This document shows positions 26,135 to 37,011 of a DNA stretch of 64,000 nt, one piece after another. Location: contig NZ_JALGRF010000002.1 of NCBI RefSeq assembly GCF_022815725.1, positions 868,001 to 932,000 on the forward strand. The letters are read 5' to 3'. Both the position numbers and the translations under genes were made by a program. This DNA comes from Streptomyces sp. APSN-46.1 (GTDB lineage: Bacteria; Actinomycetota; Actinomycetes; Streptomycetales; Streptomycetaceae). The notes below the pieces were generated by a model, which was not told where the DNA came from, did no database searches, and saw only the letters and a program-made list of their open reading frames with translations. Position 1 is the stretch's first letter. The number at the start of each line of letters is the position of its first letter.

Positions 26135-26791
26135 GTGACGCTACGAGACATACGAACGGCGGCCCGGATCGTCGGCCGCCGCAACGCCCTGCGCTACCTG
26201 GCGCTCGGAGCCGGAGCGGCGCTGGTGTCCGCCTGCACGGGCAAGGACAAGCCCGCCGCGCCCCCCACCTCCCCGGCCGCGTCCCCTTCCACTCCCGCCC
26301 CCTCCTCCTCGCCGTCGGCGACATCCTCGGCCTCCCCCACGGCCGCCGCCTCCTCCGGAGTGGTGGGCCGGGCGTTCGCGGAGTTCGTCAAGGGCTCCTG
26401 GACCATCCGCTCGACCCTGCCCGGCGGCGGCATCGGCGGCCGCAAGGACACCGGCCGGGCCGCCATCGGCGCGGACGGCCGCTGGACCATCGTCTGGTCC
26501 GCCACCGCCGCCGGCACCTGGAGCGGCACGTGGTCCCTCAAGCGCGGCCGCCTGGACCTCCAGGTCCTCGCCGGCCCGCGGCACCTCACGGAGCCCGACA
26601 TCTCCACCTCCTCCGCCGAGAAGGTCCCCGACACCGTGGAGGGCGACCTCGCGCTCAACCTGCGCTGGTACCCGATGGGCGCCCAGGACGTGTTCGGCCG
26701 CCTGGAGGTCGCGTACAACGGCACAGAACTGCGCATCCGCCACTTCGACATGTCCGGCAAGATGTCGATCCACATGTGCACCCGCACCTGA
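26135..26791 (+). CDS. Tat-type lipoprotein of unknown function
   Basis: 218 residues from GTG 26135, chosen because GAGGAGA lies about five bases upstream. The leader has a twin-arginine stretch (GRRNALRYLALGAG) and lipobox LVSAC, so it is probably Tat-exported and lipidated. A Ser/Pro/Thr-rich linker follows (about 45-90), then a beta-rich domain of about 110 residues (FVKGSWTIRSTLPGGGIGGR ... HFDMSGKMSIHMCTRT). The fold resembles small lipocalin/avidin-like beta sheets, but I cannot assign it. Confidence 0.75.
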   Translation: MTLRDIRTAARIVGRRNALRYLALGAGAALVSACTGKDKPAAPPTSPAASPSTPAPSSSPSATSSASPTAAASSGVVGRAFAEFVKGSWTIRSTLPGGGIGGRKDTGRAAIGADGRWTIVWSATAAGTWSGTWSLKRGRLDLQVLAGPRHLTEPDISTSSAEKVPDTVEGDLALNLRWYPMGAQDVFGRLEVAYNGTELRIRHFDMSGKMSIHMCTRT

Positions 26792-26893
26792 CCCCGCACT
26801 CCACGACCGCCCGATCGGGGGGACACGAGGTTCCTGCCCGTGTTCCTGAGCGTTGGCTACAGCTCCCTCCTGCCACTGGTTGTCCCTGCGCCT

Positions 26894-27301
26894 TCACGTC
26901 TCCCTGACGATGACGCGGTTGCCGCACAGCTTCCACCAGTCGTCGCGGTCGGAAGTCAGAACGATGACGGGCGCAGGGGCACGGAGGGCCAGCGCGGCGA
27001 TGAGGGCGTCGATGGCGTATTTGTGTCCGTGTAGCCCACCGGCGTCCCGAAGCAGCGCTACTGCGGTCAGCGAGTCCTCCTGGCTGACCGGTTCCACTCG
27101 AAGTCGGGAGAGAACCCAGTTCAGCCGCGCGAAATCGGTCTTCCCCTGTGTCGCTTCGACGATGGTCAGGACGGACACGAGGACGGGAACGCCGGCCTGC
27201 CGGGATGCCTCGATGCGAGCTGCCATCTTGCGGTCGTTGCGTAGGAGCAGGGAGAGCGCTTCGGAGTCGAGCACCAGGGATCGGGCGGGGTGCTCCTTCA
27301 C
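26894..27301 (-). CDS. PIN-domain toxin (VapC-like)
   Basis: A 135-residue PIN nuclease of a type II toxin-antitoxin pair. The acidic residues expected for metal-dependent RNA cleavage are visible: Asp in VLDSEAL (near 12), Glu in VEATQG (near 49), Asp in [11 protein letters not shown] (near 97) and Asp in LTSDRDDW (near 117-120). The ATG at 27301 overlaps the antitoxin stop. The target is probably a structured RNA, as for other VapC toxins. Confidence 0.85.
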   Translation of the reverse strand: MKEHPARSLVLDSEALSLLLRNDRKMAARIEASRQAGVPVLVSVLTIVEATQGKTDFARLNWVLSRLRVEPVSQEDSLTAVALLRDAGGLHGHKYAIDALIAALALRAPAPVIVLTSDRDDWWKLCGNRVIVRET

Positions 27302-27570
27302 GCAGCGGCCCGTCCGGCGTCCTGAGAGTTCCCTTCCACGAACAGCTCGCGGCGAGCGGTTTCGATCTCCTGCTCCGTGAGTGCGCCGTGTTCCTCTTCG
27401 TGTGCGGCGACGATCTCGGCGAGCCCGTCCATGGCGAGCTGGTGTCGGACCGCCTCGGTGATGTAGCTGGACACTCCGCGGCGTCCGGCCCGAGAGCGGA
27501 GCTCACTGATCAGCTCGGCGGGCATGGAGACAGAAATGTTCTCGGTGGTGCCAGCTCGGGTCGGCTTCAT
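27298..27570 (-). CDS. ribbon-helix-helix antitoxin (VapB-like)
   Basis: 90 residues. The N-terminus ([20 protein letters not shown]) forms a ribbon-helix-helix DNA-binding domain. The C-terminal acidic helix ([20 protein letters not shown]) would wrap the PIN toxin. ATG 27570 (MKPTRAG) is preferred over GTG 27576, two codons upstream. It is translationally coupled to the toxin (ATGA). Two direct 7-mers just upstream probably form its autoregulatory operator. Confidence 0.85.
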   Translation of the reverse strand: MKPTRAGTTENISVSMPAELISELRSRAGRRGVSSYITEAVRHQLAMDGLAEIVAAHEEEHGALTEQEIETARRELFVEGNSQDAGRAAA

Positions 27571-27574
27571 ACCC

Positions 27575-27591
27575 ACAGTGTAAGACAGTGT
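27575..27591 (-). promoter_or_regulatory. putative antitoxin operator
   Basis: Direct repeats ACAGTGT at 27575-27581 and 27585-27591, exactly 10 bp apart (same helix face), immediately upstream of the antitoxin start. This is a typical spacing for tandem ribbon-helix-helix dimers. A TAATAAA-like element at 27593-27599 (minus strand) could be the -10 box. Confidence 0.5.
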
Positions 27592-27786
27592 TTATTACAG
27601 CGTGGGGGCTTTCGGCGCCTTGCGCCTCCCCGTGTCAAGGAGGAGCTTTCTGACACCGCACAGGTCAACGTCGAGTTGGTCACAACGGCTCCTAGCGTGG
27701 TCGTCATCGGGACGACACGAGGAGCGCTGGATATACAACCTCGTGGCACCTGGGCGGGGCGTCGCGGGGTGCGTAAGGATGAGTAC

Positions 27787-29850
<2,064 letters not shown>

Positions 29851-30094
29851 TTAGACTGGAGTGCCGTCAATTCCGGTTGTCCGAGAGGGAGTTCGGCAAC
29901 GCGCTTTTTATCCAGGCAGTGCCCCGGCGTCACGTTCACTGCCTAGTCTCATGCCTTCGGGAGACACCGAGACCGCGCACTGGGGGGTGCGCGCGCAAGG
30001 GGAATCGGGGGCGGCGGGCCGGGGGGCCCGCCTCGTCCCCCGGGGGGTTTGACGATCGCCGCCTGGGGTTGCGGCATGTCTATGGGGGGACAGT
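29851..30094. other. intergenic leader before the polysaccharide cluster
   Basis: No gene. It holds an inverted repeat AGGCAGTG (29914-29921)/CACTGCCT (29937-29944) and a GC-rich hairpin GGCGGGCC (30013-30020)/GGCCCGCC (30025-30032) that could terminate the upstream gene or attenuate the cluster. A TTGACGAT box at 30050 may be a -35 element. The GGGGGGA at 30084-30090 is the ribosome site of the next gene. Confidence 0.5.
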
Positions 30095-31471
30095 TTGTAC
30101 ACCTCTGTGTTCATTTCTGCCGTATCGCTGGCGCTCTTCTGGATGGCCGCGTTCACCCTCTGGTGGCAGATGCACGCGTGGCGCACACCTGAGACGCTCG
30201 CCTCGACCCGTTTCGACCACCCCGACGGGGAGGGCCGGCTGGCCTTCTCCCTGCTGCTGCCGGCCCGCCACGAACAGGCGGTCCTGGAGCACACCATCGA
30301 CCGGCTGCTCGAATCGAGCCACACCGACTACGAGATCATCGTCATCGTCGGCCACGACGATCCCGAGACGGCCGCCGTCGCCGAACGCGCCGCGGCCCGG
30401 GCGCCCGAGAGGGTGCGGGTGGTCACCGACCACCACGAGGTCAAGAACAAGCCGAAGGCCCTCAACACCGCCCTCCCGCACTGCCGGGGCGACATCGTCG
30501 GGGTCTTCGACGCCGAGGACCAGGTCCACCCCGAGCTGCTCGCCCACGTCGACCACGCCTTCCGCGCCACCGGCGCCGACGTGGTCCAGGGCGGCGTCCA
30601 GCTCATCAACTTCCACTCCAGCTGGTACAGCCTGCGCAACTGCCTGGAGTACTTCTTCTGGTTCCGCTCCCGGCTGCACCTGCACGCCGAGAAGGGCTTC
30701 ATCCCGCTCGGCGGCAACACCGTCTTCGTGCGCACCGACGTGCTGCGCGAGGCCGGCGGCTGGGACCAGAACTGCCTCGCCGAGGACTGCGACCTCGGGG
30801 TGCGGCTGTCGTCGGCCGGCAAGAAGGTAGTCGTCGCCTACGACTCCGACATGGTCACCCGCGAGGAGACGCCCGGCTCGCTGATGAGCCTGCTCAAGCA
30901 GCGCACCCGCTGGAACCAGGGCTTCCTCCAGGTCTACCGCAAGAAGGACTGGCAGCAGCTGCCCGGCCGCGGTCAGCGCTGGCTGGCCCGCTACACGCTG
31001 ATGACGCCGTTCATGCAGGCGGCCTCCGGTGTGATCATCCCGCTGAACTTCGCCATCGCGGTCTTCCTCGACGTCCCGGTCGGCATCGCGATCATCACGT
31101 TCCTGCCCATGATCACGGCGATGGTGACCTTCGTCTTCGAGATCGTCGGCCTGCACGACTTCGGCCGCCAGTACGGCCTGCGCGTGCGGTTCATCCACTA
31201 CGTCAAGCTCGTCGTCGGCGGCCCGTTCTACCAGGTGATGCTGGCGGGCGCGGCCATCCGCGCGGTCTGGCGCGAGCAGCGCGGCCGCAACGAGTGGGAG
31301 CTGACCAGCCACACCGGCGCCCACCTGACGGCTGTGACCGCCTCGGCGCACGCCTCCGCCAAGGCCCTCGCGCCCGCCGGCCCGGCCGTCGCCGTCGCCG
31401 GCGCCACATCCACCGCCACCGCCACGGCCACCGCCACCGCCACCTCCATCCGAGAGGACCGCCGCCAGTGA
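30095..31471 (+). CDS. processive family-2 glycosyltransferase
   Basis: 458 residues from TTG 30095 (ribosome site GGGGGGA). An N-terminal membrane helix (FISAVSLALFWMAAFTLWW), then a GT2 domain with DAED at 139-142, the base region EDCD at 230-233 and the QxxRW motif QRTRW at 269-273, which marks processive beta-glycan synthases. Further membrane helices follow (IPLNFAIAVFLDVPVGIAII onward). The C-terminus carries an Ala/Thr dipeptide repeat (31408-31445). It starts a four-gene cluster with other transferases and a copper oxidase, so it probably makes an extracellular polymer. Confidence 0.9.
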   Translation: MYTSVFISAVSLALFWMAAFTLWWQMHAWRTPETLASTRFDHPDGEGRLAFSLLLPARHEQAVLEHTIDRLLESSHTDYEIIVIVGHDDPETAAVAERAAARAPERVRVVTDHHEVKNKPKALNTALPHCRGDIVGVFDAEDQVHPELLAHVDHAFRATGADVVQGGVQLINFHSSWYSLRNCLEYFFWFRSRLHLHAEKGFIPLGGNTVFVRTDVLREAGGWDQNCLAEDCDLGVRLSSAGKKVVVAYDSDMVTREETPGSLMSLLKQRTRWNQGFLQVYRKKDWQQLPGRGQRWLARYTLMTPFMQAASGVIIPLNFAIAVFLDVPVGIAIITFLPMITAMVTFVFEIVGLHDFGRQYGLRVRFIHYVKLVVGGPFYQVMLAGAAIRAVWREQRGRNEWELTSHTGAHLTAVTASAHASAKALAPAGPAVAVAGATSTATATATATATSIREDRRQ

Positions 31472-33147
31472 CCGCCACCCTGCCCACGGCCACTGATCCC
31501 CACCCCCAGTCGAACGGCGCAGCGCACGCGCAGAGCCTCCCCGTCCGGCGCCGGCCCGGAGGCCTCGGGGTGCGTCCGCCCGCCCCGGCCCGCCCGCTCG
31601 TGCGCTTCCGCTCCTCCCGCCCCGACCTGCTGCTCTGCGGAGTCCTGCTGCTCGCGATCGTCCTCGTCCAGGGCTGGAACATCACCAACTTCCCGACCCT
31701 GAGCGACGACGAGGGTACGTACCTCGCCCAGGCGTGGGCCGTCCAGCAGGGCGACGGCCTGGCCCACTACACGTACTGGTACGACCACCCGCCGCTGGGC
31801 TGGATCCAGATAGCGGGCCTGACGTACCTGCCGTCCCTCTTCGTGCCCGACGCGATGACCGTCGCGCCCATGCGGTTCTCGATGCTCGCCGTCTCCGCCG
31901 TCAGCGCCGTGCTGATCTACGTCCTCGCGCGCCGGCTGTGGCTGCCGCGCTGGGCGGCCGGTCTGGCGATGGGCCTCTTCGGCCTCTCCCCGCTCTCCGT
32001 CGTCCTCCAGCGGGAGATCTTCCTCGACAACCTCGCCGTGATGTGGATGCTGCTGGCCTTCTGCTGCGCCGCGTCCCCCAGCCGGCACCTGTGGCACCTC
32101 TTCGCCTCGGGACTGGCGGCCGCCACCGCCGTCCTGACCAAGGAGACGATGCTGGTGGTGCTCCCGGCGCTGCTGGTGACGATGTGGCGCCACAGCCACC
32201 GCGACACCCGCAAGTTCGCCGTCACCGGAGCCATCACCGCCTGCACGCTCATCGGCCTGTCGTACCCGCTCTTCGCCCTGCTCAACAGCGAACTGCTGCC
32301 CGGCGCCGGGCACGTCTCGCTGATCGACGGCATCTCCTACCAGATGAGCCGCCCGGGCTCCGGCTTCATCCTCACCCCCGGCACAGGCTCGAACGGCGTC
32401 TTCACCTCCTGGCTCTACTACGACACCGTCCTGCCGCTCGGCGGGCTGGCCGGCGCCGTCCTGCTGCTGGTCACCCACCGCTGGTCCGTCACCGCCCGCG
32501 CGCTCGCCGGGCCCGCGCTGGCCGCCGTGATCCTCGGACTCGTCGCGATGCGGCCCTCCGGCTACCTCCCGGCGATGTACGTGATCCAGGCGCTGCCGTT
32601 CCTCGCCCTGGTCCTCGCCGGGGGCGCGGCCAGCATCACGCACGCCGTGCTGCGCCGCGGCCGCAAGCCCGGGGAGGGCAGGACCCTCGTCATCGGGCGC
32701 TGGGCGCTGATCGGCGTACTCGCCGCGTCCGCCGCGGTGTACGTCGTCCCGCGCTGGTACGACGGCAACCGCACCGCGCTCACCGTCGACGCGAACGCCC
32801 CGTACCGGCAGGCCGCGGCCTGGCTCGGCCGCGAGGTCCCCGACCCGGCCCGTACGCGCGTCCTCGTCGACGACGCGCTCTGGCTGGACGCCGTGCACCA
32901 CGGCTTCGAACCGGGCCTCGGCGCCATCTGGTTCTACAAGGCCGACCTCGACCCCGCCGTCACCCAGACCCTGCCGCGCGGCTGGCGGGACATCGACTAC
33001 GTGGTCTCCTCGCCCACCGTCCGCCGCGACGCGGTGGACCTGCCCAACGTGAAGGCCGCACTGGAGCACTCGACCCCCGTCGCCGTCTTCGGCACGGGCG
33101 AGGACCGCATCGAGATACGCCGGACCGACCGCGAGAGTGGGAGCTGA
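31468..33147 (+). CDS. GT-C (family 39-like) membrane glycosyltransferase
   Basis: 559 residues. The GTG start at 31468 overlaps the upstream TGA. About ten to twelve membrane segments. The first extracytoplasmic loop has the acidic motif SDDEGTYLAQAW and YWYDHPPLGWIQ, as in ArnT/mannosyltransferase GT-C enzymes that use lipid-linked sugars. The C-terminal 150 residues form a soluble domain outside the membrane. It probably adds sugar branches to the product of the preceding synthase, fed by the polyprenyl-sugar maker encoded next. Substrate specificity is not evident. Confidence 0.88.
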   Translation: MTATLPTATDPHPQSNGAAHAQSLPVRRRPGGLGVRPPAPARPLVRFRSSRPDLLLCGVLLLAIVLVQGWNITNFPTLSDDEGTYLAQAWAVQQGDGLAHYTYWYDHPPLGWIQIAGLTYLPSLFVPDAMTVAPMRFSMLAVSAVSAVLIYVLARRLWLPRWAAGLAMGLFGLSPLSVVLQREIFLDNLAVMWMLLAFCCAASPSRHLWHLFASGLAAATAVLTKETMLVVLPALLVTMWRHSHRDTRKFAVTGAITACTLIGLSYPLFALLNSELLPGAGHVSLIDGISYQMSRPGSGFILTPGTGSNGVFTSWLYYDTVLPLGGLAGAVLLLVTHRWSVTARALAGPALAAVILGLVAMRPSGYLPAMYVIQALPFLALVLAGGAASITHAVLRRGRKPGEGRTLVIGRWALIGVLAASAAVYVVPRWYDGNRTALTVDANAPYRQAAAWLGREVPDPARTRVLVDDALWLDAVHHGFEPGLGAIWFYKADLDPAVTQTLPRGWRDIDYVVSSPTVRRDAVDLPNVKAALEHSTPVAVFGTGEDRIEIRRTDRESGS

Positions 33148-33153
33148 GCCAGC

Positions 33154-34422
33154 GTGAGCGAAGACCTGTGGGCCCCGCATGCCCTGGACGAACCGGAGCT
33201 GTCCGCCGCTCCGGCCCGGCTCGGATCGACCGGCCTCGACCCCGCCGAGGTTCCCGCGGAGGTTCTCGCGGAGGTTCTCTCCGAGGGTCTCGCCGAGGTT
33301 CCCGCGGAGGGCAGCGTGACCCTCATCATCCCGACCTTCAACGAGTCCGCGAACGTCGGCGAGTTGCTGCGCCGGCTGGCCGGCTCGCTCCCCGCCCACC
33401 TGCCCTGCGAGGTGCTGTTCGTGGACGACTCCACGGACGACACCCCGGCCGTCATCGAGAAGGCCGCCTCCGGATGCCCCTTCCCGGTGGCGGTCCTGCA
33501 CCGGGACACGCCCGAGGGCGGCCTCGGCGGGGCCGTCGTCGAAGGGGTGCGGCGGGCGGCGAGCGACTGGATCGTCGTCATGGACGCCGACCTCCAGCAC
33601 CCGCCCCACCTCGTCCCCGAACTCGTCGGCGAGGGCGAGCGCACCGGCGCCGACCTCGTCGTCGCCTCCCGCTACCTCCCGGGCGGCAGCCGCGCCGGGC
33701 TCGCCGGCAGCTACCGGGTCGCCGTCTCGCGCGGCGCGACCTGGCTCACCAAGGGGCTCTTCCCACGAGCCCTGCGCGGCGTCAGCGATCCGATGAGCGG
33801 CTTCTTCGCGATGCGCCGCTCGGTCGTGACGGCCGACGCGCTGAGGCCGCTGGGCTACAAGATCCTGCTGGAACTGGCCGTACGCTGCCGCCCCGCCAAG
33901 GTCGCCGAGGTGCCGTTCGTCTTCCAGGACCGGTACGCGGGGGAGTCCAAGTCCACCGCTCGGGAAGGGCTGCGCTTCCTGACCCACCTGGCCGCGCTGC
34001 GCTCCGCGTCCCCGGTGGCCCGGATGATCGGCTTCGGGCTGATCGGGCTGTCCGGGTTCCTGCCGAACCTGGCCGGGCTGTGGCTGCTCACGCGGGCCGG
34101 GATGCACTACCTGCCCGCCGAGATCGTCGCCAACCAGGCCGGTGTGCTCTGGAACTTCGTCCTCATCGAGACGTTCCTGTTCCGCGACCGCCGCCGGCAC
34201 CGCCACTGGGCCGACCGGATCGGTCGCTTCACGCTGCTCGCCAACGCCGATCTGCTGCTGCGGATCCCGCTGATCGCGGTGTTCGTCGGCCAGTTCGGCC
34301 TGGCCGTGCTGCCCGCCACCGCCCTCGCCCTCGTCACCACCTTCGTCCTGCGGTTCGCGGCCACCGAGGCGCTCGTCTACCTCCCGCGCGCGGCGGGGCG
34401 TACGGCCGGGAGCCGTACCTGA
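33154..34422 (+). CDS. polyprenyl-phosphate glycosyltransferase fused to GtrA-like domain
   Basis: 422 residues, GTG 33154. After a 50-residue N-terminal tail comes a DPM1-type GT2 domain (SVTLIIPTFNESANVGELLR, VLFVDDSTDDT, VVMDADLQHPP, SDPMSGFFAMRRS). It is followed by a GtrA-like flippase domain with four membrane segments (MIGFGLIGLSGFLPNLAGLW onward). It would load a sugar on polyprenyl phosphate and help flip it, supplying the adjacent GT-C enzyme. The tail contains a near-perfect 5-residue repeat (AEVPAEVLAEVLSEGLAEVP). Confidence 0.9.
   Translation: MSEDLWAPHALDEPELSAAPARLGSTGLDPAEVPAEVLAEVLSEGLAEVPAEGSVTLIIPTFNESANVGELLRRLAGSLPAHLPCEVLFVDDSTDDTPAVIEKAASGCPFPVAVLHRDTPEGGLGGAVVEGVRRAASDWIVVMDADLQHPPHLVPELVGEGERTGADLVVASRYLPGGSRAGLAGSYRVAVSRGATWLTKGLFPRALRGVSDPMSGFFAMRRSVVTADALRPLGYKILLELAVRCRPAKVAEVPFVFQDRYAGESKSTAREGLRFLTHLAALRSASPVARMIGFGLIGLSGFLPNLAGLWLLTRAGMHYLPAEIVANQAGVLWNFVLIETFLFRDRRRHRHWADRIGRFTLLANADLLLRIPLIAVFVGQFGLAVLPATALALVTTFVLRFAATEALVYLPRAAGRTAGSRT
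33238..33312 (+). repeat. in-gene 15-bp tandem repeat
   Basis: About five units of the type GAGGTTCCCGCGGAG encode AEVPAEVLAEVLSEGLAEVP in the N-terminal tail of the GT2/GtrA protein. Unit number is likely to vary between strains. Confidence 0.7.
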
Positions 34423-34485
34423 GACATACCCGAGTCGTACCTGAGCCGTAGCCGAGTGAGCCGTACCGGCACCACAGAAGGGAAC

Positions 34486-36921
34486 ATGTCCATGCGCCTG
34501 AACATCCGGCGGCGGGCAGGGCGGCGGGCCGCCCTGCTGGCCGTCGGGGCGATGACCGCGGGCCTGCTGATCACCGCACCGCAGCAAGCCACGGCCGGAC
34601 CGCCCAATCTGCTGAGCAATCCCGGCTTCGAGACCGCCGGCGCGCCCGGCGCCGACATGCCCTCCTGCTGGTCCAAATCCGGCTGGGGTGACAACGACTT
34701 CACCTTCGCCACCGTCGCCGACGCGCACACCGGCACCAAGGCGATGAAGGTCGCGCTGACGCGCCGCGTCGACGGCGACCGCAAGGCCCTGGTCACCGAG
34801 AACACCACCTGCGCCCCGACCGTGGTGCCGGGCAGGCAGTACGACCTGTCCGCCTGGTACAAGTCGAACACCCCGGACGTGTCGGTGACGGTCTTCCGCC
34901 GGGACACCACGGCCGGCTGGCAGTACTGGACCGACCTGCAGAACCCGCCGGTCAGCGCGGGCTGGGCGCGCACGGAGGTCCGTACGCCCGCCGTGCCGCC
35001 CAACACGGACAAGATCGCGTGGGGGCTGTCGGTGTACGGGGTGGGCACCCTCACCACCGACGACTACGCGGTGGAGGAGGTCGGCGCGGCCCCGCCGCAG
35101 GCCGGCTGTACGGGCACGCCCGAGGAGTGCGCCAAGGGCAAGTGGGAGGTGATGTCCACCAAGAACCCGGTGCGCTCGATGCACGCCGTCGTGCTCAAGA
35201 ACGGCAAGGTCCTGCTGATCGCGGGTTCGGGCAACGACATCGCCCAGTTCAACGCCGGCACCTTCACCTCGGCCGTCTACGACCCGGTGAACGGGTCCGT
35301 CAAGACGATCCCGACGCCGGTGGACATGTTCTGCTCGGGCCACGTGCAGCTGGCGGACGGCCGGGTGCTGGTGATGAGCGGCAACAAGGGCTATCCGTCC
35401 GCCGACGGGAAGATCGGCTACCAGGGGCTGAAGGACTCGTACGTCTTCGACCCGGCGACCGAGCAGTACACGAAGACGAACGACATGAACGGCGGGCACT
35501 GGTACCCGTCGGCGACGATCCTCGGCAACGGCGACGTGATCTCCTTCGGCGGGCTGAAGGAGGACTCGACGGGCAATGTGACCGCGGAGAAGTTCTCGGC
35601 GGCGCAGGGCAAGTGGCTGCCGATGAACGAGGTCAACCAGACCTGGTCGTACTGGGGCCTGTACCCGTCGATGATCCTGATGCAGGACGGCAGGCTCTTC
35701 TACTCGGGCAGCCACACCTTCGGCAACGGGACGCAGGGCAGCGGCGCGTCGATCTACGACTACGACGCCAACACCGTCACGGACGTGCCCGGGCTGCGCA
35801 AGAAGGACGAGCGCGACGAGTCCGCGAGCGTACTGCTGCCCCCGGCGCAGGACCAGCGGGTCCTGACCGTCGGAGGCGGCAACAACGTGTCCAACCCGGC
35901 GGCGAACCGGCTCACCGAGCTCATCGACCTGAAGGCGCCGAGCCCCGCGTACACGGCGGGACCGGACCTTCCGCAGGGTCTGGTCGACGTGGGCGGGGTC
36001 AAGCGCCAGCAGACCGGCGCCGAGGGCAAGATGTACGTGTCCGCCGTCCTGCTGCCCGACGGCAAGGTCCTGGAGACCGGCGGCGCCCTGCACGACCGGG
36101 CCGACCCGGTGTTCGAGGCCTCGTTCTTCGACCCGGTGACCAACACCTACAAGGCGGGGCTGCCGGCCGACCCGATCCCGCGGACGTACCACTCCGGGTC
36201 GTTCCTGCTGCCCGACGGCCGGGTCATGAGCGTCGGCGACAATCCGGGCAACGGCACGTACAACCACAACGTGTCGATCTACACCCCGCCGTACCTGTTC
36301 AAGGGCGCGCGCCCGCAGCTCACCTCGGTGATCGACACGGAGTGGGTCTACGGCGACACGCAGCGGATCACCGTCAACCGGCCCATCGTCAAGGCCGAGC
36401 TGATCCGCCCGGCGGCGGTCACGCACTCCTCGGACCCGAACCAGCGGTTCGTGGACCTGCCGATGACGGTGGTCAACGAGACCACCATCGACCTCAACGT
36501 CACGAGCAACCCCAACCTGGCCCCGCCCGGCTGGTACATGCTCTTCGGCGTCGACGCGAACGGCGTCCCCTCGGTCGCGACCTGGGTCCACCTCGGCGGT
36601 CCGGCGGCGCTGGCGAAGACCGCCGTCGGCGGAGAGCAGCCCTCGCCGCACGTCCACGATTTCGCGGACGCGCTGAAGGCGGCCCCGAAGACCAATCCGG
36701 CCAAGCGGGACTCCGTCCCGGTCTCGCCCGGCGTGGCCGGCTGCGACCGCCACTACGGCACGGTCAACCTGTGCGTCCCGACGAGGTTCCCGGCGGAGGT
36801 AAAGGGGACGACCAAGGCCCGCTGCGACTGGCTGGCCTCCCACCAGTACCCGAAGCGCATGAAGGTCAACGGCAGCGACCCGCTCCGCCTCGACCCCGAC
36901 CGCGACGGCTACGCCTGCTGA
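34486..36921 (+). CDS. secreted galactose-oxidase-like radical copper oxidase
   Basis: 811 residues from ATG 34486 (GAAGGGA ribosome site). A signal peptide (RRRAGRRAALLAVGAMTAGL) is followed by a carbohydrate-binding-like domain (NLLSNPGFETAG), a kelch beta-propeller and a DUF1929 end. Candidate copper-site residues, by analogy with GlxA and galactose oxidase, are Cys283 (DMFCSGH, thioether crosslink), Tyr340 (GHWYPS), His569 (RTYHSGSF) and His702 (TWVHLG). The last 60 residues form a Cys-rich excalibur-like domain ending DPDRDGYAC. It probably oxidises the glycan made by the upstream transferases, as GlxA does with the CslA product. Confidence 0.9.
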   Translation: MSMRLNIRRRAGRRAALLAVGAMTAGLLITAPQQATAGPPNLLSNPGFETAGAPGADMPSCWSKSGWGDNDFTFATVADAHTGTKAMKVALTRRVDGDRKALVTENTTCAPTVVPGRQYDLSAWYKSNTPDVSVTVFRRDTTAGWQYWTDLQNPPVSAGWARTEVRTPAVPPNTDKIAWGLSVYGVGTLTTDDYAVEEVGAAPPQAGCTGTPEECAKGKWEVMSTKNPVRSMHAVVLKNGKVLLIAGSGNDIAQFNAGTFTSAVYDPVNGSVKTIPTPVDMFCSGHVQLADGRVLVMSGNKGYPSADGKIGYQGLKDSYVFDPATEQYTKTNDMNGGHWYPSATILGNGDVISFGGLKEDSTGNVTAEKFSAAQGKWLPMNEVNQTWSYWGLYPSMILMQDGRLFYSGSHTFGNGTQGSGASIYDYDANTVTDVPGLRKKDERDESASVLLPPAQDQRVLTVGGGNNVSNPAANRLTELIDLKAPSPAYTAGPDLPQGLVDVGGVKRQQTGAEGKMYVSAVLLPDGKVLETGGALHDRADPVFEASFFDPVTNTYKAGLPADPIPRTYHSGSFLLPDGRVMSVGDNPGNGTYNHNVSIYTPPYLFKGARPQLTSVIDTEWVYGDTQRITVNRPIVKAELIRPAAVTHSSDPNQRFVDLPMTVVNETTIDLNVTSNPNLAPPGWYMLFGVDANGVPSVATWVHLGGPAALAKTAVGGEQPSPHVHDFADALKAAPKTNPAKRDSVPVSPGVAGCDRHYGTVNLCVPTRFPAEVKGTTKARCDWLASHQYPKRMKVNGSDPLRLDPDRDGYAC

Positions 36922-36945
36922 AGCCACGCCCGCTGAACCAAGGGG

Positions 36946-36979
36946 AGGGGGCCCGGCCGCGTGCGCGGCCGGGCCCCCT
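36946..36979 (+). terminator. terminator of the polysaccharide cluster
   Basis: A 15-bp stem, AGGGGGCCCGGCCGC (36946-36960) with 36965-36979, loop GTGC, followed by TTT; 24 bases after the oxidase stop. Confidence 0.85.
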
Positions 36980-37011
36980 TTCCGTGCTCGTGCTCGTGCT
37001 CTTGCTCAGTC

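Noticed and set aside
31228..36927. A 1899-codon open frame on the minus strand
   Set aside because: It is antisense to four well-supported genes and has the Arg/Gly/Val/Asp-rich composition of a high-GC shadow frame.
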